64,000 nt of DNA from AV80 sp035536995 (lineage in GTDB: Bacteria > Verrucomicrobiota > Verrucomicrobiia > Chthoniobacterales > UBA10450): the NCBI GenBank assembly GCA_035536995.1, contig DATLNB010000034.1, positions 62,001-126,000 on the forward strand, given 5' to 3'. A program made the position numbers and the translations under genes. The notes beneath the pieces are model-generated. The model had not been told where the DNA came from. It made no database searches and was given only the letters and a program-made list of their open reading frames with translations. The stretch's first letter is position 1; every line of letters starts with the position of its first letter. Positions 7,674 to 16,954 of this stretch are shown one piece after another.

Positions 7674-8505
7674 GCCTGCCAAAAACGAATCGTATCACAC
7701 CGGCATAATCCGCTTCCGTTTTGATGTCGTGATAATTCTTTTCCGCCATTAATTCGGCAAGGGCCGCCGCCTGCCCGATTCCGACTTCAAGCGCAAGCAA
7801 GCCGCCGGGGGCCAGATGTGGTGGCGCCGTCTCAATGAGCTTGCGGATAATTTCATCGCCGCGTTCGCCGCCGAATAATGCCAGGTCGGGATCGTGCCGC
7901 ACTTCTCGCGCGAGCGTGGCGCGGTCGGTCTCCGCAACATACGGCAAATTCGCCACGATTACGTCGTATACGTGAGTCACGTGTAGCAACAGATCGCTCC
8001 GCGAAAACTGAACCCGGCCCGTGAGCCCGAGACGCTCCGCATTTTCCCGCGCGAGCGACAACGCTTCTTCGGAAATATCCGTGCCCGTGATTTTCGCTTC
8101 CGGGAATCTTGCCGCCAGGCTCAGCGCAATCACGCCGCTTCCCGTTCCAAGGTCGAGTATCCGGCAATCTGCATTCTGCAATCCGCCATCTGCAATCTTC
8201 TCCACGAGTTGCTCTGTCTCCGGACGGGGAACGAGTGCCCGCTTGTCGCAAATAAAAGTCCGGCCCGCGAATTCGACCGTCCCGAGCAAGTGCTGGAGCG
8301 GCTCGCCCTGGCCCCGGCGCCGGACCAGCTCACGCAATGGCGCCAGCTCCGCTTCCGTCAGCACGCGCTCGAATTCCATGTAGAGCTCAATCCGTTTCCG
8401 TTTCAGGACATGGGCGAGCAGATGTTCCGCGTTGAGGCGCGGGCTTTCGAGATGCCGCTTTTCAAAATAACCGGCGGTCGATTGCAGGATGTCGAGAAGG
8501 GTCAT
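7666..8505 (-). CDS. prmC: Peptide chain release factor N5-glutamine methyltransferase
   Basis: PrmC methylates the Gln of the GGQ motif of release factors RF1 and RF2, which speeds peptide release. The 279-residue protein from the ATG at 8505 (MTLLDILQSTAGYFEKRHLE) has the helical N-terminal domain (1-80), RPETEQLVEKI near 100, the SAM-binding ILDLGTGSGVIALSLA, the acidic GTDIS and the substrate loop NLPYV. Nearly all PrmC proteins have NPPY at this loop, so the NLPY is a mild deviation. Between RPETEQLVEKI and the SAM motif lie about nine extra residues (GGLQNADCR) encoded by a short repeat. Its substrate RF1 is encoded 9 kb away on the same strand. It overlaps murA by 8 bases. Confidence 0.94.
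   Translation of the reverse strand: MTLLDILQSTAGYFEKRHLESPRLNAEHLLAHVLKRKRIELYMEFERVLTEAELAPLRELVRRRGQGEPLQHLLGTVEFAGRTFICDKRALVPRPETEQLVEKIADGGLQNADCRILDLGTGSGVIALSLAARFPEAKITGTDISEEALSLARENAERLGLTGRVQFSRSDLLLHVTHVYDVIVANLPYVAETDRATLAREVRHDPDLALFGGERGDEIIRKLIETAPPHLAPGGLLALEVGIGQAAALAELMAEKNYHDIKTEADYAGVIRFVFGRHG
8164..8198. repeat. CAATCTGC-type short repeat inside prmC
   Basis: GCAATCTGCATTCTGCAATC followed by CGCCATCTGCAATC is a tandem of an 8-9 bp unit matching the tract over the nfo start. It is in frame and encodes the GGLQNADCR linker of PrmC between two conserved motifs. Confidence 0.8.
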
Positions 8506-8576
8506 GAGAAAGACGGGGCTCCCAGTCTGGCAGGCCAACCGCGGGCAGCAAGAGGCACGAATATAAGTACTGGAGT

Positions 8577-8590
8577 GTTGCGCCCGACCG
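8577..8590. repeat. Leader repeat GTTGCGCCCGACCG (copy 1; others at 11258 and 13738)
   Basis: The same 14-mer, followed by near-identical sequence through the signal-peptide codons, precedes each of the three beta-helix genes (8577, 11258, 13738). It shows that the tandem duplication unit started upstream of the coding regions. Confidence 0.85.
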
Positions 8591-8592
8591 GA

Positions 8593-11208
8593 ATGGGCGC
8601 ATTCTACAGTGTTCTCGTGAAAACGAAATTGTTCGCCCTCCTCGCGGTCCTCTCGGCTTCGGCCACTTCCCTCCAAGCCGTTGACTTCACGGTCATCAAC
8701 ACCAACCCGACGGGCCCGGGATCTCTCGCTCAAGCCATCAACGACGCAAACGCCCTTCCGGGCCCGGACCGCATCGTTTTCAACATTCCCGGAAGCGGCA
8801 TCCGGAAGATCGATGTCAGCTTCAACTATCTTCCGAAAATAACCGATGCCGTGACGATCGACGGTTACACCCAGCCGGGCAGCGCGCCGAATACTCTGGC
8901 GAGAGGCTCCAACGCCATCGTCCTGATCCAGATCGACGGTGCGAATGTTAATGGCAACGCGAACGGGCAGCCCCAGCCGATCGGCCTTTGGGTCGCGGCG
9001 CCAGACTGCGCGATCCGGGGCCTGATGATCACGCGATTCCGGCCATTTACACTGAACGTCCACTGCTGTGCATTCGGGAGCGGCTATGGGATACTCGCAG
9101 CCGACAGGACCATCATCGAAGGGAACTTTATCGGGACCGATGGATCGGCCTCGACCGATCTCGGCAATGGAGGAGCCGGTATTGTCATTTCGGGCGCGGA
9201 TTGGCGCATCGGCGGAACGACCCCAGCCGCGCGAAACATGATCGGCGGTAATCATTTCACAGACCCTCCGGCCGCGGGTATTCTGGTTCACTCTTCAACG
9301 CACGGTTCTATCCTCGGTAATCACATCGGCAGGTACAAACCAGTAACCGGAAGCAGCGGCGCAGGAACCGAAGGCGCACGCAATGATATTGGGATCGCGA
9401 TGTATGGAACCTTTACGGAAACGGCGATTGGAGGAACAACGCCGGGTTCCGGCAATGTAATCTCTGGCAATGGCGCAGGGATCGCGACCGCTTATGCGCA
9501 AAGTGGAAGTGGCTTCGGCCTCACGGTTGCCGACGGAGTAACCATACAAGGCAATTTGATCGGTGCGGAACCGGGTGCGGCAAGCGTCGGCGGCAACGAG
9601 GGCACTGGCATCAATCTCTATGGTTCCAACCACGTTGTCGGGGGAAGCGCAGCGGCGGCGAGCAACTTTATTGGATCGAATGGATCCGGAATAGTGGTGA
9701 CGGATTACAATCCGTCAGTGAACTCGCCTGGCAGCGTCATTATTGGCAACGACATTATCGGCAACTCATTCGGCGGCGTCTCCGTCTTCAGCGCCGATCC
9801 CGACAACCGAATCGGGGGCCTGAACCCCGGCGAGGGTAATCGCATAAACGGGAATGGCACAGGAATTATAGTATCCGGCCAGTATTGTTCGATTTTCGGC
9901 AATGAGATTCGGGCGAACGCCGTGGCCGGCATTTCGGTCCAGGGGGCCGACAATAAAATCGGCGGGCTTATCGCCGGGGCGGCAAACCATCTCGATGCGA
10001 ATGGCATCGTCGTCTCTGGCTCGTCTTCGAAACGGAACCCAATCCTCTCCAACATTTTCGAGAATTCCGGCGCGGCGTACTCCATCGATCTAGGAAACGA
10101 CGGCCTCACGTCCAATGATCTGGGCGATGGCGATACTGGGCCGAACGAACTCCAGAATTTTCCAATCGTGGTTGCGAGCCCCGGCATGCCCGGCGGCACT
10201 CTGATCAAGGGCGAACTGAATAGCGCACCTTCAAGCAACTTCACCGTCCAGGTTTTCGGGAATCTGCAAGCCGAAGCGGAGCCCCGATTGCTCGCCACCC
10301 AAACGGTCACGACCGACGCGAACGGCGTTGCGCGGTTTGAGCTGATCTACCCGGCGATTGTCGAGGCCAACAGCGTCACTGCAACCGCTACAGACGCACT
10401 GGGCAACACGTCCGAGATGATGCCGTCGAACGGGCCGCTTCAGCTCGCCAACCTCTCGTCCCGCGCTTCCGTCGGAACCGGCGAGAATATCATGATTGGC
10501 GGATTCATTGTCCGCTCCACCGGCCAGAAGAAGATCGCCGTCCGGGCCCTTGGCCCTTCCCTCGGCGTTACGGGTCGTCTGGCAGATCCCAGTCTCGAAA
10601 TTTATGACAGCGGAGGCACTCTGCTGGCGAAGAACGACGACTGGCGCGCCGGGCAGCAACAGGAGCTTATGAACTCTGGGCTCGCTCCATCGAACGACTT
10701 GGAATCGGCCCTCATCATCTCGCTGCCGCAGGGCAATTACACCGCGCAAGTCCGGGGCGCGCATGGTGAGACCGGCACCGCCGTGGTTGAAGTTTATGAC
10801 TTGGGAGCCTGGTCCGCGGACCCCGGCCGGCTGGTCAATCTCTCGACCCGCGCCCGGGTCGGCTTAAATGACGATGCCCTGATCGGCGGATTCATCGTCC
10901 GAGGCGATGCGCGTTCACGGGTGATCGTTCGCGCAATCGGGCCGGACCTCGGGGCCGCCGGGGTAAATGCGGCGCTCCAGGATCCAACCCTCGAACTCCG
11001 GAACCAAAACGGCGACATAATCGCAGCCAACGATAATTGGCGCGAAGGCTCGCAGGAGCAGGAGATCGCCAGCACGGGCATCCCTCCCGGCGACAACCGC
11101 GATGCCGCGATCGTGCATTCGTTTTTCCCCGGGAGTTTCACCGCGGTTGTGCGCGGGAAAGACAACTCCACGGGCTTGGCCCTCGTGGAGCTGTACGATC
11201 TCAACTAG
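8593..11208 (+). CDS. Secreted parallel beta-helix protein with paired C-terminal module (paralogue 1 of 3)
   Basis: An 871-residue exported protein. The start at ATG 8593 gives a good signal peptide (MGAFYSVLVKTKLFALLAVL..., cleavage after SLQA). Residues 28-70 hold the GPGSLAQAINDANALPG and RIVFNIPG pattern that opens many beta-helix adhesins and polymorphic surface proteins. About residues 75-530 are right-handed parallel beta-helix rungs rich in N, G and I (repeated IEGNFIGTDG, IGGTTPAARNMIGGN, ILGNHIGRY). The last 260 residues are two copies of a module with IGGFIVR, VRALGPSL, LADPSLEIYD, NDDWRAG, SNDLESALI and YTAQVRG, ending in a short LYDLN-type sequence. Surface display or polysaccharide contact is likely but unproven; no catalytic residues are recognised. 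Divergent from prmC. Confidence 0.85.
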   Translation: MGAFYSVLVKTKLFALLAVLSASATSLQAVDFTVINTNPTGPGSLAQAINDANALPGPDRIVFNIPGSGIRKIDVSFNYLPKITDAVTIDGYTQPGSAPNTLARGSNAIVLIQIDGANVNGNANGQPQPIGLWVAAPDCAIRGLMITRFRPFTLNVHCCAFGSGYGILAADRTIIEGNFIGTDGSASTDLGNGGAGIVISGADWRIGGTTPAARNMIGGNHFTDPPAAGILVHSSTHGSILGNHIGRYKPVTGSSGAGTEGARNDIGIAMYGTFTETAIGGTTPGSGNVISGNGAGIATAYAQSGSGFGLTVADGVTIQGNLIGAEPGAASVGGNEGTGINLYGSNHVVGGSAAAASNFIGSNGSGIVVTDYNPSVNSPGSVIIGNDIIGNSFGGVSVFSADPDNRIGGLNPGEGNRINGNGTGIIVSGQYCSIFGNEIRANAVAGISVQGADNKIGGLIAGAANHLDANGIVVSGSSSKRNPILSNIFENSGAAYSIDLGNDGLTSNDLGDGDTGPNELQNFPIVVASPGMPGGTLIKGELNSAPSSNFTVQVFGNLQAEAEPRLLATQTVTTDANGVARFELIYPAIVEANSVTATATDALGNTSEMMPSNGPLQLANLSSRASVGTGENIMIGGFIVRSTGQKKIAVRALGPSLGVTGRLADPSLEIYDSGGTLLAKNDDWRAGQQQELMNSGLAPSNDLESALIISLPQGNYTAQVRGAHGETGTAVVEVYDLGAWSADPGRLVNLSTRARVGLNDDALIGGFIVRGDARSRVIVRAIGPDLGAAGVNAALQDPTLELRNQNGDIIAANDNWREGSQEQEIASTGIPPGDNRDAAIVHSFFPGSFTAVVRGKDNSTGLALVELYDLN

Positions 11209-11274
11209 GCCCTGATTTCCTCGTTCCCAAAATGAGCCAACAATGAAGTCAGGCAAGGTTGCGCCCGACCGGGA

Positions 11275-13692
11275 ATGGGGGCATTCTACAGTGTTCTCGT
11301 GAAAGCGAAATTGTTCGCCCTCCTCGCGATCTCGGTCGCGGCCCGTGCCGTCGCAGTCGATTTTGTCGTCATCAATAGCAACCCCGACGGCCCCGGCTCT
11401 CTTGCTCAGGCGATTACAGATGCCAACAACCTTCCTGGCCCGGACCGCGTCGTCTTCAACATCCCGGGCGCGGGCGTGCGCACGATTGATGTCACCAACA
11501 ACTTTCTGCCCCCGATTACCGACCCGTTGACGGTCGACGGTTACACCCAGCCTGGAGCGAGCCCGAATACGCTGGCCACGGGCTCCAACGCGGTGGTGCT
11601 GATCCGGATCGATGGTGGAAACACGGGTCCGGCCTTTTCGACGCCAGCGGGCATTACGGTGAACGCTCCAGACTGCACCATCCGGGGCCTGATGCTGACG
11701 CGGTTTGTGCCGTATACGCCCCGCGTTTCCGCGCGCTTTGGGGGCTTCGGGATTGAGTCAACCGGTGACCGCTGCGTCATCGAAGGTAATTTCCTGGGCA
11801 CTGATGGCGCGTCCACGCCGGGCTTGGGGAACGAGGCGGGCGTGCAAATTCGTGGCGCGGATTACCGCGTCGGCGGCAGCACGCCGGCCGCGCGCAATCT
11901 GATTGGTGGCAATTACATGGGGATTTGGGCGACGGCTTCTCAGCGTGGCCTCATCCTCGGCAACCACATTGGCCGCTACATCCCCGCCGGCGGAAACGCG
12001 GGCGGATCTGACGGACTCGCCAACACCATCGGCATCGTGCTCGCCCACACTTTCACCGACACGGTGGTTGGAGGAACTACCGCGGCGGCGCGAAATTTTA
12101 TCTCCGGCAACACGATCGGAATTAGGACGGCCTATACGATCCCCACAGCGGCAACGACCGACGTCGGCGAGAACGGTATTATCCAGGGAAACCTGATCGG
12201 CGCCGAACCCTCCGCGATTGCAGGCGGCAATGTTACCGGGATCGAGCTCATCGGGCAGATGCATATGATCGGCGGGACAACCCCGGGCGCCGGCAATGTG
12301 ATCGGGTCAAACCAGATCGGCATCAAGTTCTCGAGCGGACCTTCACTCGGAGTGCCGACAGAGAACAGGATTTTCGGCAATGACATCGTGGCCAATACGG
12401 GCAGCGGCCTGACCGTGGTGGGTCAGGATAATCATATAGGGAGCCTCGCGGCCAACGCGGGAAACCATATTCACATGAACGGGCGCGGCATTACCATGAC
12501 CGGGACGCCCTCGCAGCAAAACCGCATCCTTTCGAACATCATCGAGGATAATTCGGCGCCCGTGCCGATCGATCTGAATGCAGACGGTCCCACCTCGAAC
12601 GACTTCGGCGATGGCGACAATGGGCCGAACAGGCTCCAGAATTTCCCGATCGTAGCGGTCAGTCACGGTCCTGCAGGCGAGACCAGCTTCAACGGAGAAT
12701 TGAACAGCGCGCCATCAAGCACCTTCACCGTCCAGCTCTTCGGCAATTTCGAGGGCGATGAGCAACAGCGCTTGCTCAATACCCAAACGGTCACGACGGA
12801 CGCGAACGGGTTCGCCACTTTCGAAGCGACTTATCCAGCTACTGTGGAGGCCGCGAGTGTCACCGCTACGGCGACTGACTCACTCGGCAATACCTCCGAG
12901 ATGACGCCGCCCAATGGACCGGTCCAGCTCGCCAACATCTCGACCCGCGCCAGTGTCGGCACCGGGGAGAACGTGATGATTGGCGGTTTTATCATCCGCT
13001 CGACTGGCCAGAAGAAAGTTGCGGTTCGCGCTCTTGGTCCTTCTGTTTCGGTCCCAAACCGGCTGGCAGATCCGAGCCTCGAAATTTATAACAACGCCGG
13101 CACTCTCGTTGCCAAGAACGACGACTGGCGCTCTGGGCAGCAACAGGAATTAATGGACGCCGGCCTCGCTCCCTCGAATGACCTTGAATCGGCGCTAATT
13201 ATTTCTTTGCCCGAGGGCGGCTACACAGCACAGGTCCGCGGCGCGCACGGCGAGACCGGCACCGCGGTGGTGGAAATGTACGATCTCGGAGCCTGGCCGG
13301 CGGACCAGGGCAGGCTGGTTAATCTCTCCACCCGTGCCCGGGTTGGGACGAATGACGACGCGCTGATCGGCGGGCTCATCGTCCGCGGAGACGCCCGCTC
13401 CCGGGTGATCATTCGCGCAATCGGACCGGACCTCGGAGCGGCCGGCGTGAACGGGGCGTTGCAGGATCCTACCCTTGAACTGCGGAATCAGAACGGCGAC
13501 GTGATCGCTTTTAACGATAATTGGCGGGAGGGCTCACAGGAGCAGGAGATCATCGCCACGGGGATCCCGCCTGCCGACAACCGCGATGCGGCGATCGTCC
13601 ATTCGTTTTTCCCGGGCAGCTTCACCGCAGTTGTCCGCGGGAAAAACAACTCGACCGGTCTGGCGCTCGTCGAGTTTTACGATCTCAACTAA
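11275..13692 (+). CDS. Secreted parallel beta-helix protein with paired C-terminal module (paralogue 2 of 3)
   Basis: An 805-residue paralogue of the gene before it, beginning 66 bases downstream. The ATG at 11275 gives MGAFYSVLVKAKLFALLAIS with a signal peptide ending near ARAVA. The order is the same: GPGSLAQAITDANNLPG and VVFNIPGAG, a beta-helix of N/G-rich rungs (about 70-470), then two C-terminal modules (IGGFIIR, VRALGPSVSVP, then IGGLIVRGD, IRAIGPDLGAAG) ending EFYDLN. The termini are almost identical to those of its neighbours, while the helix rungs differ in sequence and number; this copy lacks some rungs of paralogue 1. No terminator is obvious in the 66-base gap, so the three genes could be transcribed together. 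Ligand unknown. Confidence 0.85.
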   Translation: MGAFYSVLVKAKLFALLAISVAARAVAVDFVVINSNPDGPGSLAQAITDANNLPGPDRVVFNIPGAGVRTIDVTNNFLPPITDPLTVDGYTQPGASPNTLATGSNAVVLIRIDGGNTGPAFSTPAGITVNAPDCTIRGLMLTRFVPYTPRVSARFGGFGIESTGDRCVIEGNFLGTDGASTPGLGNEAGVQIRGADYRVGGSTPAARNLIGGNYMGIWATASQRGLILGNHIGRYIPAGGNAGGSDGLANTIGIVLAHTFTDTVVGGTTAAARNFISGNTIGIRTAYTIPTAATTDVGENGIIQGNLIGAEPSAIAGGNVTGIELIGQMHMIGGTTPGAGNVIGSNQIGIKFSSGPSLGVPTENRIFGNDIVANTGSGLTVVGQDNHIGSLAANAGNHIHMNGRGITMTGTPSQQNRILSNIIEDNSAPVPIDLNADGPTSNDFGDGDNGPNRLQNFPIVAVSHGPAGETSFNGELNSAPSSTFTVQLFGNFEGDEQQRLLNTQTVTTDANGFATFEATYPATVEAASVTATATDSLGNTSEMTPPNGPVQLANISTRASVGTGENVMIGGFIIRSTGQKKVAVRALGPSVSVPNRLADPSLEIYNNAGTLVAKNDDWRSGQQQELMDAGLAPSNDLESALIISLPEGGYTAQVRGAHGETGTAVVEMYDLGAWPADQGRLVNLSTRARVGTNDDALIGGLIVRGDARSRVIIRAIGPDLGAAGVNGALQDPTLELRNQNGDVIAFNDNWREGSQEQEIIATGIPPADNRDAAIVHSFFPGSFTAVVRGKNNSTGLALVEFYDLN

Positions 13693-13754
13693 ACCCGGGT
13701 ACCCGGTTCTCACAGGGAGCGAGGATGACTTGGGCGGGTTGCGCCCGACCGGGA

Positions 13755-16196
13755 TTGGGGGCATTCTACAGTCTTCTCGTGAAAACGAAATTGTTCGCTC
13801 TCCTCGCGGTCCTCTCGGCTTCGGCCACTTCCCTCCAGGCCGTCGACTTCGTGGTCGTCAACACTAACGCGACGGGCCCAGGATCTCTCGCTCAAGCCAT
13901 CAACGACGCGAACGCCCTTCCGGGCCCGGATCGCATCGTCTTCAACATTCCGGGGAGCGGGGTGCGCGTGATCGATGTCAGCAACAATTACCTTCCGAAG
14001 ATTACCGATCCGTTGACCATCGACGGCTACACTCAGCCCGGGAGCTCACCCAACACGCTTCCCGTCGGTTCCAACGCGGTGGTCCTGGTCCGGATCGACG
14101 GCGCTTTTCGGGATGCCCATTATGCCACTGTCCCGCCGCCGGTGGGCATTTGGATCGACGCTCCCGACTGCACCGTCCGCGGCCTGATGATCACGCGCTT
14201 TTTGCGGTTCACGCTCGGCATCCACTGCTGCTCGTACTCGATTTCCTACGGCATCAAGGCGACCGACCGATCGGTCATTGAAGGCAACTTCATCGGCACT
14301 GATGGTTCGGAATCAATCGATCTTGGTAATGGAGGCGACGGTATCTACGTCGCGGGCGCGGATTACCGCATCGGCGGAACGACCCCAGCGGCGCGAAACA
14401 TGATCGGCGGAAACACCCGCGGTGTGGCCGCCGCCGGCATTCACGTCGGAAGTTCCCAAGGCGGAGTCATTATAGGGAACCAAATCGGCAGATATTCCCC
14501 CAGTCCAGCCATCGGCGGTCCGGGGACAGAAGGGGCGCCGAATTTTACCGGCATCGTTCTGGAGGGGACCTTCGTCGATACGGTGATCGGAGGGGGCCAA
14601 CCGGAAGCTCGAAACGTGATCTCCGGTAATACTGTTGGGATCTCTACTGTTTACGAGTTATCCGGTTCCAAGACAGCCAACGGTATAATCGTCCAGGGAA
14701 ATTTGATCGGCGCGGAACCGCCCGGCATTGGGGGGAATGAGATTGGGATTCGCCTCTTCGGTTCGAACAATCTCATCGGCGGAACGACCCCCGGGGCACG
14801 GAACTTAATCAAATCGAACTACGTTGCGATCGGCGTCTTCGGTAATGGAAACCTGATCCTTGGCAACGACGTCGTCGAGAATTACTCCAGTGGGATCGCC
14901 ATTTTTAGCTCGGACAACGTGATCGGGGGACTGGGACCGGGCGCAGGGAACCGGATTCGAATGAACGGAGGCGTCGGAGTGGGCGTTGCCGGAGCCGCCT
15001 TTGCCGGAAACGAGGGCAAGCGCAATCGGATTCTGTCGAACGTGATTGAAAAAAATGGTTCGGCCGCGCAGATCGACCTGAACGACGACGGCCGAAGTCC
15101 GAACGACTTGGGCGATGCCGATACCGGGCCGAACGAGATTCAGAATTTCCCGGTCGTTGCGACGAGCCACGATCCGAACGGCAATACGGTTCTGCAGGGA
15201 GAATTGAACAGTACAGCGTCGAGTCCTTTCACCGTCCAGTTGTTTGGGGTCGTCGCTGGCGAGTCGGAGCAACGTTTGTTGAATACGCAAACCGTGACGA
15301 CCGACGCGAACGGCATCGCTGCATTCCAAGTGACCTATCCCGCGAATGTAGCCGCTGAGAGCGTTACCGCGACGGCCACGGACACGGTTGGCAACACCTC
15401 CGAGATGATGCCGGCGAATGGCCCGGTTCAGCTCGCCAACATTTCAACCCGGGCCGCAGTCGGCACGGGAGAGAATATCATGATTGGCGGATTCATCGTT
15501 CGCTCGAGCGGACAAAAGAAAATCGCCGTTCGCGCGCTTGGCCCTTCTCTTTCTGTCCCGAGCCGGCTCGTTGACCCGAGTCTTGAGATTTACGACAGCG
15601 CCGGAGCACTGATCGCCAAGAACGATGATTGGCGCGCGGGGCAACAACAGGAGCTAATGGACAACGGCCTCGCGCCTTCCAACGATTTGGAATCGGCCCT
15701 GATCATTTCGCTGCCACAAGGAGGTTACACAGCACAAGTCCGGGGCGCGCACGGCGAAAGCGGGACTGCCGTGGTGGAAGTTTACGATCTGGGAGCCTGG
15801 CCGGCGGACCAGGCGCGGTTGGTTAACCTCTCGACTCGCGCGCGGGTGGGCTTAAATGACGATGCGCTTATCGGCGGACTCATCGTGCGCGGAGATGCCC
15901 GGTCCCGGGTGATCATTCGCGCAATTGGCCCTGACCTCAGCGCGGTCGGGGTAAATGGCGCGCTCCAGGATCCGACCCTCGAGCTGCGCAATCAGAACGG
16001 CGATGTCATCGCCGCCAACGATAATTGGCGCGAAGGTTCGCAAGAGCAGGAAATCATAAGCACCGGGATCCCGCCTGCCGACAATCGCGATGCGGCCATC
16101 GTCCATTCGTTCTTTCCCGGTAGTTTCACCGCGGTTGTTCGAGGGAAAGACAACTCGACTGGCCTCGCCCTCGTCGAGTTTTACGATCTCAACTAA
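13755..16196 (+). CDS. Secreted parallel beta-helix protein with paired C-terminal module (paralogue 3 of 3)
   Basis: An 813-residue paralogue. By alignment with the other two, the start codon position is occupied by TTG at 13755 (ATG in both paralogues); an in-frame ATG 30 bases upstream (13725) is the alternative, adding MTWAGCARPG. The signal peptide (LLVKTKLFALLAVLSASA) is nearly the same as in paralogue 1, as are the opening GPGSLAQAINDANALPG and VIDVSNNYLPKITDPLT. The beta-helix has rungs such as IEGNFIGTDG and IGGTTPAARNMIGGN, with a divergent middle. Two C-terminal modules close it (VRALGPSLSVP, IRAIGPDLSAVG; ending EFYDLN). It converges on the nucleotidyltransferase-like gene with only 13 bases between the stop codons. 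Confidence 0.84.
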   Translation: MGAFYSLLVKTKLFALLAVLSASATSLQAVDFVVVNTNATGPGSLAQAINDANALPGPDRIVFNIPGSGVRVIDVSNNYLPKITDPLTIDGYTQPGSSPNTLPVGSNAVVLVRIDGAFRDAHYATVPPPVGIWIDAPDCTVRGLMITRFLRFTLGIHCCSYSISYGIKATDRSVIEGNFIGTDGSESIDLGNGGDGIYVAGADYRIGGTTPAARNMIGGNTRGVAAAGIHVGSSQGGVIIGNQIGRYSPSPAIGGPGTEGAPNFTGIVLEGTFVDTVIGGGQPEARNVISGNTVGISTVYELSGSKTANGIIVQGNLIGAEPPGIGGNEIGIRLFGSNNLIGGTTPGARNLIKSNYVAIGVFGNGNLILGNDVVENYSSGIAIFSSDNVIGGLGPGAGNRIRMNGGVGVGVAGAAFAGNEGKRNRILSNVIEKNGSAAQIDLNDDGRSPNDLGDADTGPNEIQNFPVVATSHDPNGNTVLQGELNSTASSPFTVQLFGVVAGESEQRLLNTQTVTTDANGIAAFQVTYPANVAAESVTATATDTVGNTSEMMPANGPVQLANISTRAAVGTGENIMIGGFIVRSSGQKKIAVRALGPSLSVPSRLVDPSLEIYDSAGALIAKNDDWRAGQQQELMDNGLAPSNDLESALIISLPQGGYTAQVRGAHGESGTAVVEVYDLGAWPADQARLVNLSTRARVGLNDDALIGGLIVRGDARSRVIIRAIGPDLSAVGVNGALQDPTLELRNQNGDVIAANDNWREGSQEQEIISTGIPPADNRDAAIVHSFFPGSFTAVVRGKDNSTGLALVEFYDLN

Positions 16197-16209
16197 ACCG
16201 CCGATGTAA

Positions 16210-16686
16210 TCATCGCGGGCGACGGAGATATTCAGCCTGAAACTGTTCTAATCTCTGGAGGTCGGCGAGGTCCTTTTCGCGGCCGGTCGCTCGCTTGCTC
16301 GCGATGATGTCATCCAGCGACGCGATCGGAAACCCGCCTTCCATGATTCGGCGAGTCTTCGCTGCCTCAAAGCTTTCGATGCCGTCGGGCGCGTGGATCA
16401 GATCCAGTGCGAAAGGACCGCCCTTGAGCAAAATGATTTCGCTGCTCTCCAGGATGGCCATTGTGGTCATCGCGTCGAGGGTGAAGCCGAGCTTCGCAAG
16501 CGCCACGAGGACGCGTTCTGCATTTTCGCGTGAGCGCGGGAGGAAGACGTCCACGTCCTGACTCGTATCCGGGTATCCGAGGAGGATCGCGGCGCTCTTG
16601 CCGATGAACAGATAATCCACGCCTTGCTCGGCGAACGCGGCGGCCAGTTCCAGGGCCTGTGCGGGAACAAACTTGCTCTCGGGCAT
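16210..16686 (-). CDS. Nucleotidyltransferase-fold protein (DUF6036-like)
   Basis: A 158-residue protein, start ATG 16686 (MPESKFVPAQALELAAAFAE). It carries the minimal nucleotidyltransferase signature: YLFIGKSAAILLGYPDTSQDVDVFLPR (here in pieces: GKSAAILLG, then DVDVFL with two Asp), and a third acidic residue in PFALDLIH. Next come FEAAKTRRI, IASLDDIIASKRATGREKDLADL and a helical tail, the pattern of DUF6036/AbiEii-like proteins that often act with a small partner. The first motif is GKSAA rather than the classic GSxAR, and the family's activity is unsettled. It starts 4 bases after the upstream small gene, so they are likely co-translated. A toxin-antitoxin or RNA-modifying role is possible but not shown. 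Confidence 0.75.
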   Translation of the reverse strand: MPESKFVPAQALELAAAFAEQGVDYLFIGKSAAILLGYPDTSQDVDVFLPRSRENAERVLVALAKLGFTLDAMTTMAILESSEIILLKGGPFALDLIHAPDGIESFEAAKTRRIMEGGFPIASLDDIIASKRATGREKDLADLQRLEQFQAEYLRRPR

Positions 16687-16690
16687 TTGC

Positions 16691-16954
16691 CTAGCGAGCA
16701 CTCGGACACCGGTAACCAAGGTACACCGGCAGATTTGCTTCACACCAGGCGCGATACTGCGCCATCGTCTCGAACGCGCGGCAAGGCACGTCATCGAGGA
16801 CTGGCTTATGAACGTGGCAAAATCCGTACTTGATTCGTGACATGACGTCGCGTTGCAATCCCCGGCGGCATTGGTCTCGCCACTCCTGGTCTTCGGTTGC
16901 TTTGATATTCGATCTTACAGCCACGGCGACCTTTCGCGAGCGAATGATCTTCAC
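16691..16954 (-). CDS. Small protein of unknown function paired with the nucleotidyltransferase-like gene
   Basis: An 87-residue basic protein with a GTG start at 16954 (MKIIRSRKVAVAVRSNIKATE). I do not recognise a named family. It has three Cys residues and a conserved-looking C-terminal half with CRAFETMAQYRAWCEANLP followed by VYLGY. Its stop is four bases from the downstream nucleotidyltransferase start, and its start shares one base with the stop of the upstream cytosine deaminase (TAGTG arrangement), so it is the middle gene of a tight three-gene operon. A role as partner or antitoxin-like protein for the nucleotidyltransferase is inferred from position only. Confidence 0.6.
   Translation of the reverse strand: MKIIRSRKVAVAVRSNIKATEDQEWRDQCRRGLQRDVMSRIKYGFCHVHKPVLDDVPCRAFETMAQYRAWCEANLPVYLGYRCPSAR

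Noticed and set aside
8506..9291. Upstream extension of prmC to 541 codons
   Set aside because: PrmC homology begins at the ATG at 8505. The extension overlaps the first beta-helix gene on the other strand and is its shadow.
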